Translations under genes and position numbers: made by a program | Shown: positions 1 to 8,035 of the stretch, piece by piece | How the letters are laid out: every line of letters begins with the position of its first letter | How positions within the stretch are numbered: position 1 is the first letter of the stretch | Notes under the pieces: model-generated | Told to the model about the DNA's origin: nothing | The model's database searches: none | What the model saw: the letters and a program-made list of their open reading frames with translations, nothing else | Origin: Bacillota bacterium | GTDB taxonomy: Bacteria > Bacillota > DTU025 | Direction: 5' to 3' | DNA: 9,258 nt | NCBI GenBank assembly: GCA_003456765.1 | Contig: DMOT01000047.1 | Span: 4,957 to 14,214 of the forward strand

Positions 1-620
1 GCTTTGGAGTATCTCCCTGCGAGGTCTCCTTCGGGGCCGAACACGTAGCCCGTTGCACGCATGAGTCCGCCGTCTGATGAGTCATCAGGAAGCACCATAC
101 TGCCTGTGATTATATAAATGCCTAGCTCTCGTGCGACTGAGGAGAAGGCTTCCTTATAGGCGCATTCAACATAGGGGCCGAGAAGCTTGAATACGTCGAG
201 GACCCCCACGCCCGCACCGCCGGCCTGGCTCACTGCGTCGTCAAACGAGCCCGCCGAATCCAGCATCTTGCCTATTCCAGGCAGCATGCCTACCAAAGGG
301 AGGCCGCTGTATTCAGGGAAAACCACGATCGAAGCGCCTGCCACTGCCGCTTTTGCGGCGAGCCTGTATATGAACTCGACGTATCGGATTCCTGACGCAA
401 CCAGCTTCGCTTCCATCTGGATCGCTGCGCATACGACCCGCTCCGGCTTGCCGTCTTCGCCAGTTTGGATACTGGTAGAGGGGGTTGGCTGGCGGCCCTG
501 AAATCGCGCGTCTCCCTCCCTGAGCCATGTAGCATGACGTGAAATTGCGACTGGATTGGAGGCTCTTGACAGGGCAATATGGAGAGCCTTGTTCTTCATG
601 GAATCGATCAGTCGTGCCAT
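1..620 (-). CDS. Nitrilase-superfamily carbon-nitrogen hydrolase, N-terminal part (3' end outside window)
   Basis: The 206 complete codons seen match the start of a carbon-nitrogen hydrolase, a family that cleaves amides or nitriles with a Glu-Lys-Cys triad. The start is ATG at 620-618, with GGGAGGT eight bases upstream (minus-strand 635-629). The first 60 residues or so are an extra, low-similarity N-terminal segment. The nitrilase core begins at about residue 61 (RVVCAAIQME). FPEYSG places the catalytic Glu at residue 103, and GDLAGRYSK places the expected catalytic Lys at residue 206, the last full codon. The region holding the catalytic Cys lies outside the window, so activity cannot be judged. 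The gene follows another nitrilase-like gene after only 6 nt, and its ribosome binding site overlaps that gene's stop, so the two are probably co-transcribed and translationally coupled. Substrate unknown. The reading frame has no stop from 620 to 1. Confidence 0.85.
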   Translation of the reverse strand, partial: MARLIDSMKNKALHIALSRASNPVAISRHATWLREGDARFQGRQPTPSTSIQTGEDGKPERVVCAAIQMEAKLVASGIRYVEFIYRLAAKAAVAGASIVVFPEYSGLPLVGMLPGIGKMLDSAGSFDDAVSQAGGAGVGVLDVFKLLGPYVECAYKEAFSSVARELGIYIITGSMVLPDDSSDGGLMRATGYVFGPEGDLAGRYSK

Positions 621-626
621 TGCCAG

Positions 627-1541
627 CTACCTCCCTTCAGGCTTGAGCCGAACCGTGCGTCCAACTAGATATGCATCGGCCAGCTGGTTTTCATAAATAT
701 CGATGTTGAAGTGTTCGAAAATGGGGAAGGCCTTCCTTGCTTCAGCAAGTATTGATGGATCGAGCGTTGCTACCAGCTCTCCCCAGATCGACCCTGACGC
801 TATCTCCGCAAGAACTCCTCGCCCTTCAGGAGTCACTTCAACCGGTGCGAACACCCGCGATCTACCCTGGTAGGAACAGCCCAGCCATTCCCCGCCAAGC
901 GAAGCTTCAACTCCGAAAACTTGATTCTGCTGCACAACTTGCCACAGGCCTCGCGTCTGGCGCCATACCGTGTATGGCGCCGGCACCGCAGTTGGGGCAA
1001 GTATCGTATCTACTCCCAGAAGCGCCAGAATCCTGCCTACCTCCGGATACCATGCATCCGTGCCCATTGCTATTCCAAGCTTGTGGCCGCGTATATTGAT
1101 AGTGGCAAGGTCATTGCCGCAAACCAACCCCATTTGGTCCTCTTTTTCTGTTACGTGTGTCTGGAGCTGCTCAGCCAGGAGTTCGCCCCTTGGGGAGAAG
1201 AGAGGGCAGATATTCTCATAACCGCCATCAGACGGCCTAAGGAAGGTCCCGGGACACAGATGCACGCGGTTTGACAGAGCTGTGGCTGCGAAAAAATCGA
1301 GCCAGCGATGGTATCCTTCAATTCCCGTAACCCGGGCCACCTCGAACATGTTTCCAGGCACACGCGAAGCGATTTCGAGCGAAGCGCCTATCATCCCGGC
1401 GTACTCTGGCATTACTACCAGGTCAGCGCCCTTTCGGGCTAGCGACGAGATTCTGGCAGCTATCGATATCTGATAATCATGAACCGTTTTGAACTGAGAT
1501 GGATCCATTTGGAGCAATCCGCAGGAAAGAACGGCTGACAT
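627..1541 (-). CDS. Nitrilase-fold protein lacking the catalytic Cys (predicted pseudoenzyme)
   Basis: A full-length nitrilase-superfamily fold of about 304 residues. I prefer the ATG at 1541-1539 because GGGGGTGA lies five bases upstream; an in-frame GTG at 1550 would add three residues and is the alternative. Numbered from that GTG, MPEYAG gives the catalytic Glu49. The segment that normally reads K-T-H-L-T-x-x-E reads QTHVTEKE, so the Lys position is Gln130, although Lys136 is close by. The nucleophile motif, usually G-x-x-x-C-x-D-x-x-x-P-E, reads GIAMGTDAWYPE, so the Cys is Gly163 (codon GGC, plus-strand 1062-1064). The frame is otherwise intact and the fold-defining PE and PEY motifs remain, so this looks like a maintained protein without hydrolase chemistry rather than a decaying gene. 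It is upstream of, and coupled to, a paralogue that keeps the Glu and Lys. A role as structural or regulatory partner is inference. No membrane segment or signal peptide is evident. Confidence 0.85.
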   Translation of the reverse strand: MSAVLSCGLLQMDPSQFKTVHDYQISIAARISSLARKGADLVVMPEYAGMIGASLEIASRVPGNMFEVARVTGIEGYHRWLDFFAATALSNRVHLCPGTFLRPSDGGYENICPLFSPRGELLAEQLQTHVTEKEDQMGLVCGNDLATINIRGHKLGIAMGTDAWYPEVGRILALLGVDTILAPTAVPAPYTVWRQTRGLWQVVQQNQVFGVEASLGGEWLGCSYQGRSRVFAPVEVTPEGRGVLAEIASGSIWGELVATLDPSILAEARKAFPIFEHFNIDIYENQLADAYLVGRTVRLKPEGR

Positions 1542-1546
1542 CCAGG

Positions 1547-1554
1547 TCACCCCC
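1547..1554 (-). promoter_or_regulatory. Ribosome binding site that favours the 1541 start
   Basis: On the minus strand GGGGGTGA differs by one base from the ideal GGAGGTGA and sits five bases before the ATG at 1541. The alternative GTG at 1550 lies inside this sequence and has no good site of its own, so the ATG is the better start. Confidence 0.55.
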
Positions 1555-1571
1555 AGAAGAAGTATTACACA

Positions 1572-1580
1572 TTATCCACA
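1572..1580 (+). promoter_or_regulatory. Perfect DnaA-box sequence in a divergent intergenic region
   Basis: The bases TTATCCACA match the high-affinity DnaA-box consensus TTATNCACA exactly. The site lies between the divergent nitrilase-like and DUF4015 genes, about 30 nt upstream of the leftward start. It could let DnaA influence the leftward promoter. A single box is not an origin, and no cluster or AT-rich unwinding region is seen here. Confidence 0.45.
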
Positions 1581-1594
1581 CTGTTCCTGCACCG

Positions 1595-1614
1595 ACGAGA
1601 AGGAACGAGAAGGT
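1595..1614 (+). repeat. Tandem 10-bp direct repeat (ACGAGAAGG plus one base, twice)
   Basis: ACGAGAAGGA (1595-1604) is followed immediately by ACGAGAAGGT (1605-1614). The period equals about one helical turn, as in many regulator binding sites, and the repeat lies between two divergent genes just upstream of a TAGAAT (1620-1625) that could be a weak -10. No regulator can be named. Chance is possible. Confidence 0.4.
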
Positions 1615-1664
1615 TCGGGTAGAATCAGAACCTGGATGGGCCGAAGGGAGAATTCACACTGCAT

Positions 1665-3053
1665 ATGTATTCCAACATGGAGATGAAGCCTCAACTACCA
1701 GGCTTGCTGTTCTTATTCTGTTTGTTTTTGCTGGTATCAATGATATCAGCTGTCGCTACCTCTAATCTGATTGCCCGAAAGGTCATGTCGTCAACATGGG
1801 ATCACGTTATTCAAGCCGAGATCGCAAATGCCGCCCTGGTTTGGCCTGACAGCCTGGCGAAGACACTGGACTATGTACCAGACAGCGCTTGCTCAGTTGG
1901 CCCGCGTGACCTTGCGGCCTTGCAGCCCGATAGGCCAAGGCATGTAAGGGCTCTGTATGCTACAGGCTGGACGGCCGGGCACGGGTCTCGAATGAAAGAA
2001 CTTGTAGGCCTCGTGTGCGAGACCGAGCTGAACTCCATCGTCATCGAGATAAAAGATGACCTTGGGGAGATAAGCTATGTATCGGGAGTGTCGCTTGCGG
2101 CCAGCATAGGAGCATCTGTGCGCAAGATTGGCGATCTAGAGCGTATGCTTGAGGAGCTTCACGGGAGCGGAGTCTATCCAATAGCCCGGCTTGTAGTCTT
2201 CAAAGACCCTCATCTTGCAGCTGCTCGCCCTGATCTTGCCATATGCGATTCCTCGGGCAAGCCCTGGCGCGACGGGCGCGGCATGATGTGGACAGACCCA
2301 AGAAAGCGAGAGGTTTGGCAGTACAACCTTGCGATAGCCAGGGAGGCGGCCCGGGCAGGTTTCCGCGAGATTCAATTTGATTATGTCAGGTTTCCGGATG
2401 ACGCGAGGTTGACCATGACGAGTAATGGTGCAGGCATGGAGGGCAAAGACAGGGTGGATGCCATTGTCGACTTCCTAGCATACGCCCGGCAGGAACTGGA
2501 GCCATACAAAGTCGTGGTAACGGCAGATGTGTTCGGGCTAGTCTGTTCTTCCCGTTCCGATATGGGCATTGGCCAAATTCTGGAAGATATGGCGGTCCAT
2601 GTGGACTACGTGGCGCCCATGGTCTACCCGTCCCACTATCGAAAGGGCGAGTACGGCATTGAAAACCCGAATGCGGCGCCGGGTGCAACGGTCAGGCGAA
2701 GCCTCAGCGATGCACAGGCAAGGCTTGCACAGGTGCAGTCCGGAGCGAGGATAATCCCATGGCTTCAGGATTTCTCTCTTGGCCATACGTATACGGCGCG
2801 CGAGGTGAGGGCACAGATTGAGGCAGCGTACGAGTGCGACATATACGAGTTCATGCTTTGGAACCCAAGAAATGTCTATACAATGGGCGCGCTTGGAGGC
2901 CCTGATCCTGAAGACGCATGCCGGCCCAAACCCCAGTTAGGCCCATTCCCTGAAGATGTTGCCCTTCTGCTTGAGGGGCCGGAGTCTACCAGTAGACGGG
3001 AAGCATTGTCGTTCCCGTATCGGCTGGATGCTCTGTCGCTCGAAGGACTGTAG
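1665..3053 (+). CDS. Exported or membrane-anchored DUF4015-type putative glycoside hydrolase
   Basis: A 462-residue protein with one hydrophobic segment (about residues 11-32, LPGLLFLFCLFLLVSMISAV) acting as signal peptide or anchor, then a TIM-barrel-like domain from about residue 93 to 410. Its landmarks are those of the DUF4015 putative glycoside hydrolase family: VRALYATGW (94-102), IEIKDDLG (127-134), IQFDYVRFP (236-244), ADVFG (287-291), YVAPMVYPSHY (315-325), WLQDF (366-370) and FMLWNP (396-401). Asp239 and Asp288 are the best candidates for catalytic acids, judged from position only. The last 50 residues or so are a low-complexity, poorly conserved tail. The start is uncertain: AGGGAG (1645-1650) is 14 nt from the first ATG, which is long, and ATGs at 1677 and 1683 are alternatives that keep the hydrophobic segment. 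It is divergent from the nitrilase pair, with 114 nt before aspS. Likely acts on a cell-wall or extracellular glycan; the substrate is unknown. Confidence 0.88.
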   Translation: MYSNMEMKPQLPGLLFLFCLFLLVSMISAVATSNLIARKVMSSTWDHVIQAEIANAALVWPDSLAKTLDYVPDSACSVGPRDLAALQPDRPRHVRALYATGWTAGHGSRMKELVGLVCETELNSIVIEIKDDLGEISYVSGVSLAASIGASVRKIGDLERMLEELHGSGVYPIARLVVFKDPHLAAARPDLAICDSSGKPWRDGRGMMWTDPRKREVWQYNLAIAREAARAGFREIQFDYVRFPDDARLTMTSNGAGMEGKDRVDAIVDFLAYARQELEPYKVVVTADVFGLVCSSRSDMGIGQILEDMAVHVDYVAPMVYPSHYRKGEYGIENPNAAPGATVRRSLSDAQARLAQVQSGARIIPWLQDFSLGHTYTAREVRAQIEAAYECDIYEFMLWNPRNVYTMGALGGPDPEDACRPKPQLGPFPEDVALLLEGPESTSRREALSFPYRLDALSLEGL

Positions 3054-3068
3054 ACCATGGCAGCTCAG

Positions 3069-3097
3069 TTGCACGAGTCTGGGCTCAGGTCTATAAT
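3069..3097 (+). promoter_or_regulatory. Candidate sigma-70-type promoter of aspS
   Basis: A perfect -10 TATAAT (3092-3097) is preceded at exactly 17 bp by TTGCAC (3069-3074), which shares only the TTG with the -35 consensus. It predicts a leader of about 60 nt before the aspS start at 3168. It lies in the 114-nt gap after the DUF4015 gene, which suggests separate transcription of aspS. Confidence 0.5.
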
Positions 3098-3155
3098 TGG
3101 GTTAAACTCGTATTGGCTGTAGATGTAGATTGATATGCAAGTAATTGAGGGTTTT

Positions 3156-3162
3156 GAGGTGA
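3156..3162 (+). promoter_or_regulatory. aspS ribosome binding site selecting GTG at 3168
   Basis: GAGGTGA ends five bases before GTG 3168. The in-frame ATG at 3135 would add 11 residues with no family match and has no ribosome binding site; this site lies inside that extension. Confidence 0.75.
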
Positions 3163-3167
3163 GTTAT

Positions 3168-4967
3168 GTGCTTCGCACTCATACATGTGGCGAGCTTGCA
3201 GCAGAAGACGTCGGCAAGTCTGTTGCGTTATGCGGTTGGGTTCAATCAGTACGTGACCATGGAGGATTGATCTTCATAGATCTTCGGGATAGATATGGTC
3301 GCACGCAGGTTGTTGTCAGGCCTGACCTTTCTGAGGATATTCTGGAGCTCGCAAAGGGCCTCCATCGTGAAAGCGTAATTCGAGTGGAGGGCAGAGTGTC
3401 GGCAAGGCCGGAAGGCACAAGGAATCCTTCCATGTCTACTGGAGACATCGAGGTGATTTCCAGCCGCATGAAGGTCATGGGGGAGGCCGCCCCTATCCTG
3501 CCAGTGGAAGTGTCAGATGAGAATCTGGCCAACGAAGAGGTTAGGCTGAGATACAGATATATAGACATGCGACGTCCTTCGTTGCAGGCCAACATGATTG
3601 CGCGCCACCAGGCTGCCATGGCCGTTCGGAACTACCTTTCGGATAAGGGGTTCCTGGAAATCCAAACTCCATTGCTGGTGCGGAGCACTCCGGAGGGAGC
3701 TCGCGATTTTGTTGTGCCGAGTAGGAATTTCCCTGGGAAGTTCTATGCGCTTCCGCAGAGCCCTCAGTTGTACAAGCAGCTTTTGATGATTGCGGGATTT
3801 GACCGCTATTTCCAGCTGGCCCCCTGTTTTCGAGATGAAGACCAGCGAGCTGACAGGCAGTTGGTGCACACTCAGATTGACCTGGAAATGAGTTTCTGCG
3901 ATGAAGAGGACATCTTTTCGGTGGTAGAAGGTGTCATATCCGCAGCATTCAAGGAAGCGATCGGAGTAGATGTGCGAGGTCCATTCCTCAGGATGACGTA
4001 TGACGAGGCCATGGAGAGATTCGGATCCGACAAGCCTGACATGAGGTTTGGGATGGAGCTTCGCGACCTTACAGACCTGGTTGCGGATTCAGACTTCGGC
4101 ATCTTCAAGAATGTATGCGCAGCGGGAGGCCGAGTACGCGCAATCTCCGCTCCCGGATGTGCCGGTTTCTCGCGCAAGCAGATAGACGACCTTACCGCGC
4201 TTGCCCGGGTCTATCGTGCGAAAGGTCTTGTTGCCTTGAAGGTCGAAGACGGCAAGGTACAGGGGGGCGTCGCAAAGCACCTGTCTCCCGAAGTCCTTGA
4301 GGCGATCATGTCGAGGCTGGGAAGTGCCGACGGAGACCTGATATTGATAGTTGCCGACACGCCGGACGTGTCTGCTACGGCATTGGGGCAGCTCAGGCGG
4401 TATCTCGGAAAAGAGCTCGGACTCATCCCAAACGGCGAGTACAAGCTGCTCTGGGTTACGGAGTTTCCGCTCTTCGAGTGGAATCCGGATGAGGAGCAAT
4501 GGGATCCGATGCACCACATATTCACCATGCCTCGCGAAAGAGATCTTGATCTGCTTGAAGCAGATCCTGGTTCGGTCAAAGGGCGCCAGTATGACCTGGT
4601 TCTCAACGGCACGGAACTTGGAAGCGGCAGCATGCGCATTAACGATCCCGAGATCCAGAAGAGAGTGATGGGCGTCATCGGGGTTACTCCTGAAGAAGCA
4701 GAGGATAAATTTGGATTTCTTCTTCGTGCCTATCAATACGGGGGCCCGGTTCATGGCGGATTTGCCATCGGGTTCGACAGACTCCTGGCTGTCATGCTTG
4801 AGCTTGACAGCCTGCGCGATATCATCGCATTTCCGCAGAACGCTGCAGGTGTTTCACTGGTGGACGACTGCCCTAACGAGATCGATCCCAGTCAGTGGAA
4901 GGAGCTTCATCTGAAGCTCGCTGACTGCCGGGGTGTGTCGGACCCAGAGGTAGCTGCGGAGAAATGA
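3168..4967 (+). CDS. aspS: Aspartyl-tRNA synthetase (class II, bacterial type)
   Basis: Charges tRNA(Asp) with aspartate in the cytoplasm. With the GTG start at 3168 the product has 599 residues and begins MLRTHTCGEL, the usual AspRS N-terminus. Order of domains: OB-fold anticodon-binding domain (about 1-105, CGWVQSVRDHGGLIFIDLRD), the start of the class II catalytic core (about 130-270, with TPEGARDFVVPSR, YALPQSPQLYKQLLM and motif 2 at FRDED, residues 221-225), the bacterial GAD-like insertion (about 275-410), and the rest of the core with MHHIFTMP, DLVLNGTELGSGS and motif 3 GFDRL (535-539). Length and order are typical. His31 and Gly83 match residues associated with non-discriminating AspRS in Pseudomonas, so it may also charge tRNA(Asn). 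Oddly, the normally near-invariant FRDEDLRADRQPEFTQID reads Gln at the Leu and Leu-Val-His in place of Pro-Glu-Phe. Preceded by a candidate promoter and followed by a terminator, so probably monocistronic. Confidence 0.97.
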   Translation: MLRTHTCGELAAEDVGKSVALCGWVQSVRDHGGLIFIDLRDRYGRTQVVVRPDLSEDILELAKGLHRESVIRVEGRVSARPEGTRNPSMSTGDIEVISSRMKVMGEAAPILPVEVSDENLANEEVRLRYRYIDMRRPSLQANMIARHQAAMAVRNYLSDKGFLEIQTPLLVRSTPEGARDFVVPSRNFPGKFYALPQSPQLYKQLLMIAGFDRYFQLAPCFRDEDQRADRQLVHTQIDLEMSFCDEEDIFSVVEGVISAAFKEAIGVDVRGPFLRMTYDEAMERFGSDKPDMRFGMELRDLTDLVADSDFGIFKNVCAAGGRVRAISAPGCAGFSRKQIDDLTALARVYRAKGLVALKVEDGKVQGGVAKHLSPEVLEAIMSRLGSADGDLILIVADTPDVSATALGQLRRYLGKELGLIPNGEYKLLWVTEFPLFEWNPDEEQWDPMHHIFTMPRERDLDLLEADPGSVKGRQYDLVLNGTELGSGSMRINDPEIQKRVMGVIGVTPEEAEDKFGFLLRAYQYGGPVHGGFAIGFDRLLAVMLELDSLRDIIAFPQNAAGVSLVDDCPNEIDPSQWKELHLKLADCRGVSDPEVAAEK

Positions 4968-4992
4968 TGTATGGGCGTGAGGAGGCTGTGGT

Positions 4993-5027
4993 CCGTGCAT
5001 TCCGGGAAGCGGGATGCACGGGCTTTT
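4993..5027 (+). terminator. Rho-independent terminator after aspS
   Basis: CCGTGCATTCC (4993-5003) pairs with GGGATGCACGG (5011-5021) as an 11-bp stem with one T-G wobble and a 7-base loop (5004-5010), followed after GC by TTTT (5024-5027). It lies 26 nt past the aspS stop and 66 nt before the guaB start, so it separates the two genes transcriptionally. Confidence 0.8.
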
Positions 5028-5033
5028 GCTTGA

Positions 5034-6572
<1,539 letters not shown>

Positions 6573-6590
6573 AGAAGCTATTCTTTCCGA

Positions 6591-6598
6591 AAGGAGGA
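6591..6598 (+). promoter_or_regulatory. Strong ribosome binding site for the DUF4384-PEGA gene
   Basis: AAGGAGGA lies nine bases before GTG 6608, which selects this start over the nearby out-of-frame TTG at 6603. A short self-complementary stretch (CTTT-CCG-AAAG) overlaps its 5' edge and might weakly fold; no regulatory role is shown. Confidence 0.7.
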
Positions 6599-6607
6599 TA
6601 ACTTGCG

Positions 6608-7819
6608 GTGTCGACCAAGATCAAAAGGTGCAGCCTCTTGGCTGCAAGCATAATCATGATCATGGCGGTAGCCATGGTTTCAAGTGGGTCCGTTCTAGCG
6701 GAGTATGACGTGAAGAGCATCATCATCAACCCGAATCCGCCCTATCAGACCAGCATCTGGACTGACAGGTCGCAGTATGATCCGGGCGACAGGTTGAACG
6801 TTTACTTCAGAACGAGCAAAGATGCGTATGTCTACATCTTCGATATCGATACCGTCGGCAACGTGAGCCTCATATTCCCAAACATATACTCGGGTTCCAA
6901 CTACAAGCGGGCGGGGCAAACGCATTCGCTGCCCGACAACGCCAGGTATAACTTGACCATCGGCGGCCCGGCAGGAGTGGAGCAGCTCGTGATGATCGCC
7001 ACGCCGTCGCAGATACGCGACGTCGATTGGCTGAGACGTTCACTAGAGCAGGGCTCATTCGGTCCACAACTCAACGTAAACATAACTGCAGACAGGTTCA
7101 TGTTTGAGGTAAAGTCGGTCACGATTACACCGGTTTTCGGCCAGGACTGGTCGTCGGCGGTGACTTCATTTACGGTGGGGAGAGTTTCCACACCATTGCC
7201 GCCGCCACCACCACCCGTATCGCGCGGAACGCTGAACATCACTTCGAAGCCGTCAGGGGCAACAGTGTTCCTGGATGGCGTTGAGAAGGGAACTACACCG
7301 CTTACGATTACAGGCGTGGCCTACGGTGTGCACGATATCGCCATAATGAAGAAGCACTATTACACCTACTCGAGGCAGATCACAGTTAATTCGCCGAACC
7401 CGTACCATATAGATGCGACATTGGCAAGATTGCCGGCATCATCGGATTGGGACGACGAAGTGCAGCTGGTGAACAAGAGTATACTCGTGAAATGGCCTCA
7501 GACCGGGCCATTCACGGAGACCTTCACTTTCAGGGGATCCACAGGCAGTGTGGTCATAAATGGCGATCCCATCCTGGGCATGCTCTCGAGGGTTACCGGG
7601 AACATCACTGCAGATGCAGTCGGCCCGGTGGAGTTTATGCAGATCAAGCCCAGCGGACCCGATTCCCCCTGGCCTGGAAGGGTATATGAGAAGATCCAGT
7701 ATCCCTTCAGGGTCAGAGTGGCCGTGGAGGACTACAGCATCACTACTGGCGCAGTCTTTGGAATCGAGTACATCGACCACGTGAGATTGCGTCTAGAGAT
7801 CTGGCACATAGGCCGCTGA
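6608..7819 (+). CDS. Secreted DUF4384 and PEGA domain protein with an unrecognised C-terminal domain
   Basis: A 403-residue exported protein. A basic N-terminus (KIKR) and hydrophobic core (about 9-25) end in VLA at residues 29-31, a plausible signal-peptidase I site; no lipobox Cys is seen. Residues 45-190 resemble DUF4384: SIWTDRSQYDPGDRLNVYF, then DAYVYIFDID and VSLIFPN. This all-beta domain is found in surface and stress-linked proteins. A run of six prolines (198-203) is a linker. Residues 207-275 are a PEGA domain (GTLNITSKPSGATVFLDGVEKG, then TPLTITGVAYGVHDI), a beta module common in bacterial envelope proteins. The last 125 residues or so (SSDWDDEV to the end) are not a family I recognise; they look beta-rich and include VEFMQIKPSGPDSPWPGR and a final HVRLRLEIWHIGR. 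The start is GTG 6608. It lies 35 nt after guaB, probably in the same transcript, and is followed by a terminator-like hairpin. It likely acts outside the cytoplasmic membrane; its role is unknown. Confidence 0.88.
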   Translation: MSTKIKRCSLLAASIIMIMAVAMVSSGSVLAEYDVKSIIINPNPPYQTSIWTDRSQYDPGDRLNVYFRTSKDAYVYIFDIDTVGNVSLIFPNIYSGSNYKRAGQTHSLPDNARYNLTIGGPAGVEQLVMIATPSQIRDVDWLRRSLEQGSFGPQLNVNITADRFMFEVKSVTITPVFGQDWSSAVTSFTVGRVSTPLPPPPPPVSRGTLNITSKPSGATVFLDGVEKGTTPLTITGVAYGVHDIAIMKKHYYTYSRQITVNSPNPYHIDATLARLPASSDWDDEVQLVNKSILVKWPQTGPFTETFTFRGSTGSVVINGDPILGMLSRVTGNITADAVGPVEFMQIKPSGPDSPWPGRVYEKIQYPFRVRVAVEDYSITTGAVFGIEYIDHVRLRLEIWHIGR

Positions 7820-7867
7820 TTTTCTGACAAGAATAGGCCGTTGTAGATACTGCAGATTGGGAGAGCG

Positions 7868-7894
7868 AAGTCGGGGCCGAAGGGCCCCGGCTTT
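7868..7894 (+). terminator. Terminator-like GC-rich hairpin after the DUF4384-PEGA gene
   Basis: AAGTCGGGGCC (7868-7878) pairs with GGCCCCGGCTT (7883-7893) over 11 bp with one T-G wobble around the tetraloop GAAG. Only three Ts follow (7892-7894), so it is a strong hairpin with a poor U-tract. It sits 49 nt past the stop, where the end of the guaB-side transcript is expected. Confidence 0.65.
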
Positions 7895-8035
7895 GTGATG
7901 TTGCCACAGTTTGTTGGATATTCCAGCCGGGACAGGTCCGTGGATCCCGTTCGGGGCGCCTTCAGCGCTAGAGGGCGGTTTATGCATTCGACGGGCGCGA
8001 AAAAAGGGGGCGCCTCGGTCTGCCTCTGAGAGATC

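Noticed and set aside
3135..3167. ATG 3135 as the start of aspS
   Set aside because: It has no ribosome binding site, adds 11 unconserved residues, and the GAGGTGA site points to GTG 3168, whose numbering also fits the AspRS family.
4089..4754. A 221-codon minus-strand reading frame inside aspS
   Set aside because: It lies wholly opposite a conserved synthetase core, so it is a shadow of the plus-strand codon pattern.
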